Positions 34,071-42,815 of a stretch of 64,000 bases of DNA are shown here, one piece after another; position 1 is the stretch's first letter, and the number at the start of each line of letters is the position of its first letter. The position numbers and the translations under genes are program-made. The notes beneath the pieces were generated by a model that was not told the DNA's origin, searched no databases, and saw nothing but the letters and a program-made list of their open reading frames with translations. Source of the stretch: Nitrobium sp046350935 (GTDB lineage: Bacteria; Nitrospirota; Thermodesulfovibrionia; Thermodesulfovibrionales; Dissulfurispiraceae); contig JAXLZK010000002.1 in assembly GCA_046350935.1 (NCBI GenBank), positions 62,001-126,000 of the forward strand, read 5' to 3'.

Positions 34071-35065
34071 ATTTTCGCTTCTCTCATGAAGACCGTCGCC
34101 TCTTCGGGCGGGGTGGGATTGATATAGAAGCCCGAGCCCCATTCGAAGCCCGCCGTTTTCGTCAGTTTCGGCACGATCTCGATATGCCAGTGATAGTAAT
34201 CGCTGTTCTCTTCCTTGAAAGGGGAGGTGTGGATGATGAAGTTGTACGGGGGCGTATCGAGCACCCTGTCGAGCTGCCGGAGCGTCCTCTGCAGGATCTC
34301 GGCGAGGCTCGAAAAGCTCTTGTCCGGGGGGGTGAAGCTCGATTCGTGATTCTTCGGCAGGATCCATGTCTCGAAGGGCTCCCGCGGAGCAAAGGGGGAG
34401 ATGGCCACGTACCGGTCGTTTTCGTACACCACCCGCTTGTCCGCCGAGATTTCCTGGTTGACGATGTCGCAGAAGATGCAGCGCTCCTTGTTGTCGTAAT
34501 ATTTTTTCGCGGATTCCATCTCCTCCTTGACGCTGATCGGAACGATGGGGAGCGCGATGAGCTGGCTGTGGGTGTGTTCGAGGGACGCCCCCGCGATTTC
34601 GCCTTCGTTCTTGAAGATCAGCACGTACTTCAGCCGGCTGTCCTTCTTCAGATCGGTCAGCCGGAAGAAATAGGCCCAGAGCACGTCCTCCACCGAGCGC
34701 AGCGGCATGGTGGCGAGGGAGAGCTGATGCTCCGGCGTCTCGATGATGACTTCGTGCGCCCCGATCCCGTTCATCCTGTCGAACACGCCCTCACCCCTCT
34801 TGTTCAGGTCTCCGTGTATCTGGAGCGCGGGGAATTTGTTGGGGACCACCCGGAGAGTCCATCCGGGGGAGTTGGGCGGGGTGCTCGCGGGCCTGAAGGC
34901 GACGATCTCGGGCGGGGTCGTGTGTTCGTTGCCCGGGCAGAAAGGGCAGAACCCTCCCGCCCTCCTTTTCTGAGAGGGGGAGATGAAGTCCGACGGCCGC
35001 TTGCCCCGCTCCACGGAGATGATGACCCATCGTCCGGAAATGGGGTCCTTTCGCAATTCAGGCAT
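34067..35065 (-). CDS. galT: Galactose-1-phosphate uridylyltransferase-family protein
   Basis: 332 residues. Zinc-type CPFCPGNE near residue 40, a second Cys pair CIFCDIV near 190, and the nucleotidylation motif in EHTHSQLIALP, where the usual HPHxQ of GalT reads HTHSQ. YHWHIEIVPKLT follows. The family includes GalT and ADP-glucose phosphorylases; next to glgA, a role in nucleotide-sugar supply for glycogen is quite possible. Start ATG at 35065 with GGAGGG upstream. Confidence 0.9.
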   Translation of the reverse strand: MPELRKDPISGRWVIISVERGKRPSDFISPSQKRRAGGFCPFCPGNEHTTPPEIVAFRPASTPPNSPGWTLRVVPNKFPALQIHGDLNKRGEGVFDRMNGIGAHEVIIETPEHQLSLATMPLRSVEDVLWAYFFRLTDLKKDSRLKYVLIFKNEGEIAGASLEHTHSQLIALPIVPISVKEEMESAKKYYDNKERCIFCDIVNQEISADKRVVYENDRYVAISPFAPREPFETWILPKNHESSFTPPDKSFSSLAEILQRTLRQLDRVLDTPPYNFIIHTSPFKEENSDYYHWHIEIVPKLTKTAGFEWGSGFYINPTPPEEATVFMREAKI

Positions 35066-35090
35066 ACGCCCTCCTGGGAGTTGATAAAAT

Positions 35091-35177
35091 AGCAGGTAAA
35101 GAGACAGACAAAGGTAAAGAAAAACCGGACATCGCTTTTTTCGCGCCTTTTACCTTTACCTCTCCCTTTACCTGTGC
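35091..35177. repeat. Decamer-periodic purine arm facing a pyrimidine arm (site A)
   Basis: AGCAGGTAAAGAGACAGACA and following bases to 35124 face CCTTTTACCTTTACCTCTCC and following bases (35146-35177), with an approximate 10-bp period and partial complementarity between the arms. It sits in the divergent spacer between galT and the RNase Z-like gene. The right arm supplies the -35 of the latter. Confidence 0.65.
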
Positions 35178-35184
35178 CTATAAT
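35155..35184 (+). promoter_or_regulatory. Promoter of the RNase Z-like gene
   Basis: TTTACC (35155-35160), 18-base spacer, perfect TATAAT (35179-35184), then 9 bases to the ATG with no Shine-Dalgarno: probably leaderless. Confidence 0.6.
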
Positions 35185-35193
35185 TATATCATT

Positions 35194-36177
35194 ATGAAAC
35201 CAACTTTTCATGCCGGCCTGATCAACGGCCCTTTCGAAGATCCCTGTGTTTATGTGGGGGTTATGAGGGAGAGGAGGGCCCTGCTTTTCGATATCGGCTC
35301 CATCGGGAGACTCGGGGCGGGCAACCTCCTGAAAGTGACCGACGTCTTCGTCACGCATACCCATATCGATCATTTCATTGGGTTCGATACGCTCCTGCGC
35401 ATCGTGCTGCACCGCGAGGCTCCCCTGCACCTCTACGGCCCCGAAAACATCATCCGCTGCGTGGAGGGCAAGCTCCGGGGCTACACCTGGAACCTCATCC
35501 GGGAATATCCCCTGAAGATAGAAGTCTTCGAGGTGCGGGGCGGCGGGCTGGCCCATGCGAGCTTCCACGCTGAGCACTCCTTCGAACGGCGCGATCACCC
35601 CGCTGCGGAATTCTCCGGCACCCTCGTCAGCGCTTCGTCCTTCAGGGTGAAGGGCCTCCCGCTCGTCCACCAGATCCCGGTGATGGCCTACCTGCTGGAA
35701 GAGGAGTTCCATATCAACATCGATAAGGCGGCGCTGGCGGAGAGGGGCCTTCCGGTGGGCCCATGGCTTTCCGGCCTGAAGCGGGCCATCCGGGAGGGCG
35801 CCCCCGGCGACACGGTTTTCGAGGTGGCGGGAATGCGGCTCGCCCTGCAGGACCTGATGCAGATCGTGTCCCTCACACGGGGGCAGAAGGTGGCCTACGT
35901 AACGGACATCGCCCCCACCGAAGAGAACCGGGAGAAGGTAGTCCCCTTTATCAGGGGAGCGGACCAGCTCTTCTGTGAGGCCTATTTTCTCGAAAGGGAC
36001 GGCGATAGGGCGCGGGAGAGACACCACCTTACGGCCGCCCTAGCCGGGAGGATAGCCCGTGAGGCGGAGGTGGGCCGGCTCGAGCTGATGCACTTCTCTC
36101 CGAAGTACCGCCACTGCGAGGGCGAGATCTACCAGGAGGCGCTGCGGGAGTTCCGGGGAGGGGAGGCGTGCGCATGA
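35194..36177 (+). CDS. RNase Z-like metallo-beta-lactamase-fold hydrolase
   Basis: 327 residues. The metal motif is HTHIDH near residue 52, with later ligands in AYVTDIAPT and at the C-terminal HFSPKY. The N-terminal half resembles tRNase Z (FDIGSIGRL, THIDHFIGFDTLLR), but the usual flexible arm is not obvious, so the substrate could be RNA or a small ester. Start ATG at 35194, just after the -10 box. Monocistronic by position. Confidence 0.85.
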   Translation: MKPTFHAGLINGPFEDPCVYVGVMRERRALLFDIGSIGRLGAGNLLKVTDVFVTHTHIDHFIGFDTLLRIVLHREAPLHLYGPENIIRCVEGKLRGYTWNLIREYPLKIEVFEVRGGGLAHASFHAEHSFERRDHPAAEFSGTLVSASSFRVKGLPLVHQIPVMAYLLEEEFHINIDKAALAERGLPVGPWLSGLKRAIREGAPGDTVFEVAGMRLALQDLMQIVSLTRGQKVAYVTDIAPTEENREKVVPFIRGADQLFCEAYFLERDGDRARERHHLTAALAGRIAREAEVGRLELMHFSPKYRHCEGEIYQEALREFRGGEACA

Positions 36178-36269
36178 CGGCCGCACCGGGTACACATGAT
36201 CAATATGAGGGCATACGCCTGGGGTTACGGGAGGCAGCAAAGGGTCGTCGCTCTCAATAAAAAGACCGG

Positions 36270-36352
36270 GAGAGGAGTAAAGACAGAGAGAGACAGAAGA
36301 AGGCAGAGGGAGGCAGGAAAAGACAAAAAGAGAAAGAGAGAGAGGGAGGGTG
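36270..36352 (+). repeat. Purine decamer tandem repeat (site B)
   Basis: From 36281 the sequence reads as successive 10-base units: AGACAGAGAG, AGACAGAAGA, AGGCAGAGGG, AGGCAGGAAA, AGACAAAAAG, AGAAAGAGAG, AGAGGGAGGG. Almost pure purine, period exactly 10. No facing pyrimidine arm is present here. Confidence 0.85.
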
Positions 36353-36360
36353 TCGTGTGA

Positions 36361-36387
36361 TCATCCCGGCAGATTCTCCCGGGATGA
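36361..36387. repeat. REP-like hairpin (TCATCCCGG...CCGGGATGA)
   Basis: 9-bp perfect arms with a 9-base loop, followed by CTGGACCCC. Same core (GTCATCCCGG with a nearby GGACCCC or GGTCC) as the repeats at 57481-57592 and 57963-58022, so it belongs to a dispersed family. Confidence 0.65.
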
Positions 36388-36714
36388 CGGAACTGGACCC
36401 CGGTGACGGATTCTCGACGTGAGTGTCTGGAATATCAGAGGGACTACGTCCTGTCCTTGTATGCTTGAAGGGATCAGGGAGGTATCATGATTAGTATATA
36501 CCCTGAGAACAAGGAGGAATCTGCCTGCAAAGAAAGAGGGTGCCCCCATGCCCCACACCCAAGGATACCTGCTCAGAATCGCTCTTCCCCTCCGCAGCCT
36601 CCTCTTTCCTGCCGCCACTTTATGATTGCTCCCGTACTTCAGTTCTCCGGGGAGAGGAGGAAGTCTATGATAGATGAGGTGTGTTTGCACACCCTGGGAG
36701 AACGAAAGGAAACC

Positions 36715-37503
36715 ATGCCGCCGCTGATACTCGTAACGAACGATGACGGAGTCCACTCGCCCGGGATCATCGCCCTTTTCAAGGCGATGAAGGAGCTGGG
36801 CGATGCGGTGATGGTCGCCCCCGACAGGGAGCGGAGTGCCGTGGGGCACGCCCTGACCCTGCACCGGCCCCTCAAGGTGGAAGAGCTGCGGGAAAATGTG
36901 TACAGCGTGAACGGCACCCCTACGGACTGCGTGGCCCTCGGGGCGCACAAGATCCTCTCCAGGAAACCGGACATGGTGGCCTCGGGCATCAACAAGGGGG
37001 CGAACCTGGGGGATGACATCACCTACTCGGGCACCGTCTCCGCAGCCATGGAGGGGACCATCCTGGGGATCCCCTCCTTCGCCATCTCCCTGACCGGGGA
37101 CAGGCCCTTCCATTACGATACCGCCGTGCCCTTCGCCGTCGAGATCGGACGGTACATACTCGAAAAATCGCTGCCCTATGACACCCTGCTCAACGTGAAT
37201 GTCCCGAATATGCTCAGGAGGGACATGGTGCAAGGCGTCAAAATCACCAAGCAGGGGAAGCGCGTTTACGACGGCGCCATCCAGGAGGTTTTTTCCCCCT
37301 GGGGCGATAAACACTACTGGATAGGGGGCGGGAAGCCCTACTGGGAGCACGGGGAGGACATGGATATCCAGGCGGTGCTGAACGGCTATGTCTCGGTGAC
37401 GCCGATCCACCTCGATCTGACGAACTACGTCGCCCTGGACTACCTGAAGGAAAAGTGGGAAGACTCGGAAAAGACAGGAAAAGACAGAGGTGAAGCAGAA
37501 TAA
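36715..37503 (+). CDS. surE: 5'/3'-nucleotidase SurE
   Basis: Metal-dependent nucleoside monophosphate phosphatase. 262 residues from ATG 36715 (MPPLILVTNDDG), the position where family members start; the TNDDG metal site is intact, as are APDRERSAVGHALT and SGINKGANLGDDITYSGTVSAAMEG. An in-frame ATG at 36667 with a stronger Shine-Dalgarno would add 16 residues (MIDEVCLHTL). The last codons (SEKTGKDRGEAE) lie inside the purine decamer repeat, so the repeat supplies the C-terminus. Confidence 0.94.
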   Translation: MPPLILVTNDDGVHSPGIIALFKAMKELGDAVMVAPDRERSAVGHALTLHRPLKVEELRENVYSVNGTPTDCVALGAHKILSRKPDMVASGINKGANLGDDITYSGTVSAAMEGTILGIPSFAISLTGDRPFHYDTAVPFAVEIGRYILEKSLPYDTLLNVNVPNMLRRDMVQGVKITKQGKRVYDGAIQEVFSPWGDKHYWIGGGKPYWEHGEDMDIQAVLNGYVSVTPIHLDLTNYVALDYLKEKWEDSEKTGKDRGEAE

Positions 37504-37651
37504 AGCAGGGTGAAGCAGAAAAAGACAGAGGAAGGCAGGAAACTGCTGTTTTTCTTTTTCTGTTTTCTCCTGTCGTTATCTGTTTTACTCTGTCTCACTC
37601 TGTCTTTATTCTGCTTTATCTCTGACTTACTCTGCCTCATCTCTGTCTTTG
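37461..37651. repeat. Large decamer-periodic inverted structure between surE and the FAD dehydrogenase gene (site C)
   Basis: Purine arm 37461-37545 in 10-base units (AAGACAGGAA, AAGACAGAGG, TGAAGCAGAA, TAAAGCAGGG, TGAAGCAGAA, AAAGACAGAG, GAAGGCAGGA), then GCAG-GAAA-CTGC as a hairpin tip, then a pyrimidine arm 37548-37650 (TGTCTCACTC, TGTCTTTATT, CTGCTTTATC, TCTGACTTAC, TCTGCCTCAT, CTCTGTCTTT). The arms are imperfect complements. The left arm begins inside surE. Confidence 0.85.
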
Positions 37652-37660
37652 GAGGGTGTT

Positions 37661-39076
37661 ATGCGATACGATGTGGTCATTGTCGGTGCGGGTCCCGCCG
37701 GAATCTTCGCCGCCCTGGAGCTGCTGGGCCGCGTCCCCGGTCTCAGGGTCCTCCTCATCGAGAAGGGAAAGGATATCGATGCGCGGCAATGCCCCATGGA
37801 GACCGGCGCTCCCTCCTGCGTCTCCTGCCCCGAATGCGAGCTGGTGAGCGGATGGGGCGGGGCGGGAGCGTACAGCGACGGAAAACTGACCCTCTCTCCC
37901 CGGATCGGGGGTTTTCTTTCCCGCTATGTAGACGAAGAGACCCTCCAGTCCCTGCTCGACGATGTGGATGGCGTCTACTGTCGCTACGGGGCTCCCGGAG
38001 AACTGTACGGCGTCAACGAGGCGGAGATCGAAGCGCTGCAGAGGCGCGCCGCCATCCACGAGCTCTCCTTTATCCCTTCCCGCATACGGCACATCGGCAC
38101 CGACAGGTGCCGGAAGGTGCTGCGGAACATGCGGGACGCGCTCGTCGGGAAGGCGGAGGTGTTGTTCGGCGCGGAGGCGCTCCGGATCGTGGCGGAAGGG
38201 GGGCAGGTGCGGGGCGTGCGCCTGCACAACGGAGACGTCATTTCCGCCGACTACGTGATCCTCGCTTCCGGCCGCGCCTCCTCCCAATGGCTCGAAAACG
38301 AGGCGAGGAGGCTCCGTCTCACTCTCCTCAAGAACCCCGTGGACATCGGGGTGCGGGTGGAGGTCCCTGCGCCGGTCCTTGAGCCGCTGACGCGGGTCGC
38401 CTACGAGCCGAAGCTGCTCTTCACCTCAAAAAGGTTCGACGACAGGGTCAGGACCTTCTGCGTGAACCCCTACGGGGAGGTGGTGCGGGAGCACCTCAAG
38501 GGGGTCTGGACCGTGAACGGCCACAGCTATGCGGAGAAGAGGACGAACAATACCAACTTTGCGCTCCTGGTCAGCACCGCCTTCACCGAGCCCTTCGACG
38601 AGCCGGTCTCGTACGGAATGTACATCGCCCGCCTCGCCAATTTCCTCGGCGGAGGCGTCATCGTCCAGCGTCTCGGCGACCTTCAGCAGGGCAGACGCTC
38701 CACCCCCGACAGGATAGCCAAAGGCACGGTGGAGCCCACCATGAAGGATGCGACCCCGGGAGACCTCAGCTTCGTCCTCCCCTACCGCCACCTTTCGAGC
38801 ATCCTGGAAATGCTGGAGGCCCTGGACGCCCTCGCGCCGGGGGTGAATTCCCGGCATACTCTCCTGTACGGGGTGGAGGTGAAGTTCTATTCACTGCACC
38901 TCCTGCTGACCAGCGGGCTCGAAACAGAGATCGGGAATCTCTTCGCCGTGGGCGACGGGGCCGGCGTCAGCAGGGGGCTGATCCAGGCATCGGCGTCGGG
39001 GGTGCTCGCGTCGCGGGAGATCGCGAGGAGGTATGGAGTGCCGCGGGAGAAAACGGACGGAGTGCGATGCCGGTAA
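37661..39076 (+). CDS. FAD-dependent dehydrogenase (NAD(P)/FAD-binding family)
   Basis: 471 residues. FAD dinucleotide motif VGAGPAGIFAALE at the N-terminus, a Cys-rich stretch (CPMETGAPSCVSCPEC) near residues 48-63 typical of this uncharacterised family, GWGGAGAYSDGKL, and the C-terminal AVGDGAGVSRGLIQASASG. The substrate is unknown; the Cys motif could hold a metal or disulfide. The start at 37661 is set by GGAGGG 6 bases upstream. Followed by pcm after 37 bases. Confidence 0.88.
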   Translation: MRYDVVIVGAGPAGIFAALELLGRVPGLRVLLIEKGKDIDARQCPMETGAPSCVSCPECELVSGWGGAGAYSDGKLTLSPRIGGFLSRYVDEETLQSLLDDVDGVYCRYGAPGELYGVNEAEIEALQRRAAIHELSFIPSRIRHIGTDRCRKVLRNMRDALVGKAEVLFGAEALRIVAEGGQVRGVRLHNGDVISADYVILASGRASSQWLENEARRLRLTLLKNPVDIGVRVEVPAPVLEPLTRVAYEPKLLFTSKRFDDRVRTFCVNPYGEVVREHLKGVWTVNGHSYAEKRTNNTNFALLVSTAFTEPFDEPVSYGMYIARLANFLGGGVIVQRLGDLQQGRRSTPDRIAKGTVEPTMKDATPGDLSFVLPYRHLSSILEMLEALDALAPGVNSRHTLLYGVEVKFYSLHLLLTSGLETEIGNLFAVGDGAGVSRGLIQASASGVLASREIARRYGVPREKTDGVRCR

Positions 39077-39113
39077 GGCATTCATTCACGAAGGCGGTGT
39101 AGTAGAATAAGGT

Positions 39114-39785
39114 ATGGAGAGCAGGAGCAGGGAAAACGGGGCCGGTGAGCTCCGGAGGGTGCGGGACGCGATGGTGGACAACCAGCTCGTTCCACGGGGT
39201 ATAAAAGACCCCCGCGTCCTGGACGCCCTGCGGAAGGTGCCGCGCCACCTCTTCGTGCCCGAAGCGATGCGCTCCGGCGCCTATGACGACATGGCGCTCT
39301 CCATCGGAGAGGGCCAGACCATCTCGCAGCCCTACATGGTGGCGGTCATGACGGAGCTCCTCGAACTGAAAGGGGAGGAAAAGGTCCTCGAAATAGGGAC
39401 CGGTTCAGGGTACCAGGCCGCCATCCTGGGAGAGCTCGCAAAAGAGGTGTATACCGTCGAGAGGCTGCCCGAGCTCGCTGCGGAGGCGGGGAGGCGCCTG
39501 GCGGACCTGGGCTACGCCAACGTGACGGTGGTCACCGGGGATGGGACGAAGGGGCTTGAGGAGCAGGCGCCCTTCGACCGTATTCTCATCACCGCCGCCG
39601 CGCCGGAGATCCCCGGAATAATGGTTCACCAACTGAGAGAGGAGGGAATTATCGTCGCCCCGGTGGGGGAGAGGTTCTCACAGGTCCTTATCAAGGGGCG
39701 GAAGAGAAAGGGCATCCTGGTTGAGGAGTCCGGCACTCCCTGCGTCTTCGTGCCCCTCATCGGCGAGTACGGCTGGAAAAGTTAA
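39114..39785 (+). CDS. pcm: Protein-L-isoaspartate O-methyltransferase
   Basis: Repairs isoaspartyl residues using SAM. 223 residues. N-terminal MVDNQLVPRGIKDPRVLDAL, TISQPYMVAVMTELL, SAM-binding VLEIGTGSGYQAA, and the C-terminal YGWKS are all family marks. Start ATG at 39114 without a strong Shine-Dalgarno. In many Gram-negative genomes pcm follows surE; here one gene separates them. Confidence 0.96.
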   Translation: MESRSRENGAGELRRVRDAMVDNQLVPRGIKDPRVLDALRKVPRHLFVPEAMRSGAYDDMALSIGEGQTISQPYMVAVMTELLELKGEEKVLEIGTGSGYQAAILGELAKEVYTVERLPELAAEAGRRLADLGYANVTVVTGDGTKGLEEQAPFDRILITAAAPEIPGIMVHQLREEGIIVAPVGERFSQVLIKGRKRKGILVEESGTPCVFVPLIGEYGWKS

Positions 39786-39808
39786 AATGTTGCGAAGGTA
39801 AGCACTTC

Positions 39809-39837
39809 TTGACTTTTAGGTAAATTCATTCTAAAAT
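39809..39837 (+). promoter_or_regulatory. arsR-type gene promoter
   Basis: TTGACT (39809-39814), 17-base spacer, TAAAAT (39832-39837), then 8 bases to the ATG: leaderless or nearly so. An inverted or self-operator is not evident. Confidence 0.65.
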
Positions 39838-39845
39838 TATAAATT

Positions 39846-40178
39846 ATGAAGAAAGAGAAGTCGATTTACGAGCTGCAGGCGGAGCTGTGCAAGATACTTT
39901 CCAGCCCCAAGAGGATAGAGATCATCAGTGCGCTGAAGGGCGGGGAGAAGACCGTTACCGAGCTTGTGGACATCCTCGAGACCCCCAAGGCGAATGTGTC
40001 GCAGCATCTCGCCGTGATGCGGCTCAAGGGTATCCTGAAAAGCAGGAGGGATGGAGTGAATATTTACTACAGCATCTCCAATCCCAAAGTGATCCAGGCC
40101 TGCTCTCTGATGAAGGAAGTGCTGGGAGAGCTGCTGGCGGAAAGAAGCAAGATCGCGGCGATCGTCAACAAGGGATAA
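39846..40178 (+). CDS. ArsR-family winged-helix transcriptional regulator
   Basis: 110 residues. Winged helix with the recognition segment ETPKANVSQHLAVMRLKGILKSRRDG and the wing YYSISNP. Two cysteines (C15 in ELCKIL and C77 region in QACSLM) do not form a recognised metal site, so the ligand is unknown. No metal-resistance gene is adjacent; rnfC follows 288 bases later with its own promoter, so regulation of rnf is possible but unsupported. Confidence 0.9.
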   Translation: MKKEKSIYELQAELCKILSSPKRIEIISALKGGEKTVTELVDILETPKANVSQHLAVMRLKGILKSRRDGVNIYYSISNPKVIQACSLMKEVLGELLAERSKIAAIVNKG

Positions 40179-40348
40179 AGGGAGCCGGAAGCTTCGGGAC
40201 CGGGAGGACACGGCTTTTGCTGAGAGGCCGCGCGAGCGGTGCGGTTCTTTCCTGAAGAAAACCCTCTTTTCATGTATCCGCAGCATCCAGTCTTGTTCCC
40301 ACCTTACGTTCGTTTCCTGTTCTTTCCCCGACTGAGCAGCGCCTCTAT

Positions 40349-40378
40349 TTGACTTATTGCGCCGTGCCATGGTATTAC
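40349..40378 (+). promoter_or_regulatory. rnf operon promoter
   Basis: TTGACT (40349-40354), 18-base spacer, TATTAC (40373-40378). The leader of about 80 bases contains GGCTTTAGGCC and CCCGCCAGTG/GTGCGGG stems. The rest of 40179-40348 holds nothing I can name. Confidence 0.5.
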
Positions 40379-40466
40379 TTAAAGGCTTTAGGCCGAAAAG
40401 CAGGGACTTCCCGCCAGTGAGCAGTGCGGGCGTCTGTAATAAATCAGTTTCATGGAGGCACCTTCT

Positions 40467-41774
40467 ATGGCTCTCGCAACATTTAAAGGAGGCATCCACC
40501 CGCCCGACAAGAAAGAACTTTCCAAAGCGAAAGCGATTTCTCCCGCAAAACCGCCGAAAAGGGTCGTTATCCCCCTGGTCCAGCATATCGGCGCGCCGTG
40601 CAAGCTGAGCGTGCATATCGGACAGGAAGTGAAGATGGGGGAGGTCATCGGCACCCCCGAGGGGTTTGTTTCCGCCCCTGTCCATGCCTCGGTCTCGGGA
40701 AAAGTGATAGCGACGGGAGACTTCCCCCTACCCACCGGCAGAATGGCCCCCTCCGTGGTGATCGAGAATGACGGAAAAGAGGAATGGACGGCGCTGAAAG
40801 ACAGTCCCGGCTATATGCACCTTTCCGTCGACGAGCTGAAGGGGAAGGTGAAGGATGCGGGCATCGTGGGGATGGGGGGCGCCGCCTTTCCCGCCCATGT
40901 AAAGCTTTCTCCCCCCAAGGAAAAACCGGTCGATGTGGTCATCCTCAACGGCGCGGAATGCGAGCCGTACCTTACCGCCGACTACCGGCTCATGCTGGAG
41001 AGACCCGCCGACGTGGTGGAAGGCCTCAAGGTGCTGATGAAGATCGTCAATGTTTCCAAGGGGATCATCGGCATTGAGAACAACAAGCCCGACGCCATCG
41101 AGGCGATGCGGAGGGCGGCGGCGGGAGAGCCCGCGATCCGGGTCTGCGCCCTCGAGGTCAAATACCCGCAGGGGGCCGAAAAGATGCTGATCAAGGCAGC
41201 AACGGGCCGGGACGTGCCTGCCCGGGGCCTGCCCATGGATGTGGGGGCCGTGGTGCAGAACATCGGAACCGCTCTCGCGGTGTACGAAGCGGTGCGCTAC
41301 GGGAAGCCCCTTATCGAAAGGGTCGTTACCGTGACGGGGGAGGGGATCCGGGAGCCCCGGAACCTCCTGGTGAAGATAGGCTCCCTCGTTTCCGACCTGA
41401 TCGGGGAGTGCGGGGGCTTCGTGTCCGAGGCCGCAAAGGTCATCTCCGGGGGTCCCATGATGGGGTTCGCCCTCTATTCACTCGACGTGCCGGTGACCAA
41501 GGGCACGTCCGGCATCCTGGTCCTGCCCGAGGAAGGGGTCGTCCACGCCGGGGATTTCGGCCCCTGCATCCGGTGCGGCAGATGCATCGATATCTGTCCG
41601 ATGGGCCTCATGCCCTCGATGCTGAGCGTGCTGTCCGAAAGGGGCATGTACGAGGAGGCGAAAGACTACAATCTTTTCGACTGCTTCGAGTGCGGCTCCT
41701 GCACCTACGTGTGCCCGTCGAAGAGGCCCATCGTACAGCTGGTGCGGCTTGCCAAGTCGATGACGAAGCCGTAA
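40467..41774 (+). CDS. rnfC: Rnf complex subunit C
   Basis: NADH-side peripheral subunit of the Na+/H+-translocating ferredoxin:NAD oxidoreductase. 435 residues. FKGGIHPPDKK opening, GMGGAAFPAHVKL (NADH/FMN region), and two [4Fe-4S] motifs near the C-terminus: CIRCGRCIDICP and CFECGSCTYVCP. The start at 40467 has GGAGG 8 bases upstream; an ATG at 40452 has none. First gene of rnfCDGEAB. Confidence 0.96.
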   Translation: MALATFKGGIHPPDKKELSKAKAISPAKPPKRVVIPLVQHIGAPCKLSVHIGQEVKMGEVIGTPEGFVSAPVHASVSGKVIATGDFPLPTGRMAPSVVIENDGKEEWTALKDSPGYMHLSVDELKGKVKDAGIVGMGGAAFPAHVKLSPPKEKPVDVVILNGAECEPYLTADYRLMLERPADVVEGLKVLMKIVNVSKGIIGIENNKPDAIEAMRRAAAGEPAIRVCALEVKYPQGAEKMLIKAATGRDVPARGLPMDVGAVVQNIGTALAVYEAVRYGKPLIERVVTVTGEGIREPRNLLVKIGSLVSDLIGECGGFVSEAAKVISGGPMMGFALYSLDVPVTKGTSGILVLPEEGVVHAGDFGPCIRCGRCIDICPMGLMPSMLSVLSERGMYEEAKDYNLFDCFECGSCTYVCPSKRPIVQLVRLAKSMTKP

Positions 41775-41804
41775 GGCCGCGGCAGGGGAAGAAAAGGGGG
41801 ATAC

Positions 41805-42815
41805 ATGGAAACAGCAAGAAAAGAACACCAACTGATTGTCTCGGTCAGTCCGCATGTAAAGAGCGAGGAGACCACCAGCCGCATCATGTGGAGCGTCACC
41901 GCTTCGCTCCTCCCCGCCGCGGTGATGGGCGCCTACTTCTTCGGTCCGCGGGCGGCGATCACCCTGGCGCTCTGTATCGTTACCGCCGCGCTCGCCGAGT
42001 ACGCGTACCAGCGGGCGCTGCACAGGAAGGTCTCCGTCAGCGACGGCAGCGCGGTCCTCACGGGGCTGCTGCTGGGCATGAACCTGCCCGCTTCGGTGCC
42101 GTTCTATATCCCCATAATCGGCTCCTTCGTAGCGGTAGTGATCACCAAGCAGCTCTTCGGGGGCCTGGGGTACAATGTCTTCAACCCCGCGCTCATCGGC
42201 AGGGCCTTCCTGCTCATCTCCTTCCCGAAGCTGATGACCATCTGGACAAAGCCCGAGGCGGCCTTTATCAAGCTGGACGCGGTCACTACCGCCACACCCC
42301 TCGGCATCCTGAAGGAGGAGGGTGCGGCGAAGCTGATGGAGGTGTTCGGGGACACGATCAACCTGTACACGCAGCTCTTTGTGGGACACCGGGCGGGCTC
42401 GATCGGCGAGACCTCCGCCATCGCGCTCCTCGTGGGCGCCGCCTTTCTCCTCTACCGGGGGTACATCTCCTGGCACATCCCGGTCTCCTTTCTCGGCACG
42501 GCAGCGGTGCTCGCGTGGGTCTTCGGGGGCAAAGGAGCCCTGTTCGCCGGTGACCCTATCGTACACCTTCTCAGCGGCGGCATGCTCCTCGGCGCCTTTT
42601 TCATGGCCACGGACTACGTCACCTGCCCCTCGGTAAAGAAGGGGCAGCTGCTCTTCGGGGTGGGCTGCGGGTTCCTCACCATGCTCATACGACTGAAAGG
42701 GGGGTATCCCGAGGGCGTCATGTTCGCGATCCTTATCATGAACTGTTTCTCCCCCCTCATTGACAGGGGCTTCCGGACGAAGGTCTTCGGGGCGAGGAAG
42801 GAGGCGAAGAAATGA
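41805..42815 (+). CDS. rnfD: Rnf complex subunit D
   Basis: Membrane subunit carrying covalent FMN. 336 residues with about 8-10 TM helices. The flavinylation threonine lies in AVTTATPLG, the Rnf/Nqr S/T-A-T form. GLLLGMNLPA and NVFNPALIGRAF are conserved. Overlaps rnfG by 4 bases (42812-42815). GGGGGATAC lies before the ATG. Confidence 0.96.
   Translation: METARKEHQLIVSVSPHVKSEETTSRIMWSVTASLLPAAVMGAYFFGPRAAITLALCIVTAALAEYAYQRALHRKVSVSDGSAVLTGLLLGMNLPASVPFYIPIIGSFVAVVITKQLFGGLGYNVFNPALIGRAFLLISFPKLMTIWTKPEAAFIKLDAVTTATPLGILKEEGAAKLMEVFGDTINLYTQLFVGHRAGSIGETSAIALLVGAAFLLYRGYISWHIPVSFLGTAAVLAWVFGGKGALFAGDPIVHLLSGGMLLGAFFMATDYVTCPSVKKGQLLFGVGCGFLTMLIRLKGGYPEGVMFAILIMNCFSPLIDRGFRTKVFGARKEAKK

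Larger units (their letters stand above)
36178..36714. other. Long intergenic region before surE: repeats and hairpins, no gene
   Basis: 537 bases without a supportable gene. Holds the purine decamer block 36270-36352, a REP-like hairpin 36361-36387 with CTGGACCCC beside it, and near 36678-36693 a hairpin GGTGTG-TTTG-CACACC. An ATG at 36667 with an excellent GAGGAGG is in frame with surE. Confidence 0.6.

Noticed and set aside
36270..36352. CRISPR array
   Set aside because: Units are 10 bp, contiguous and degenerate, with no spacers and no cas genes nearby.
40179..40466. Known riboswitch in the rnf leader
   Set aside because: Stems are visible, but I could not match cobalamin, Moco, fluoride or cyclic-di-GMP consensus features.
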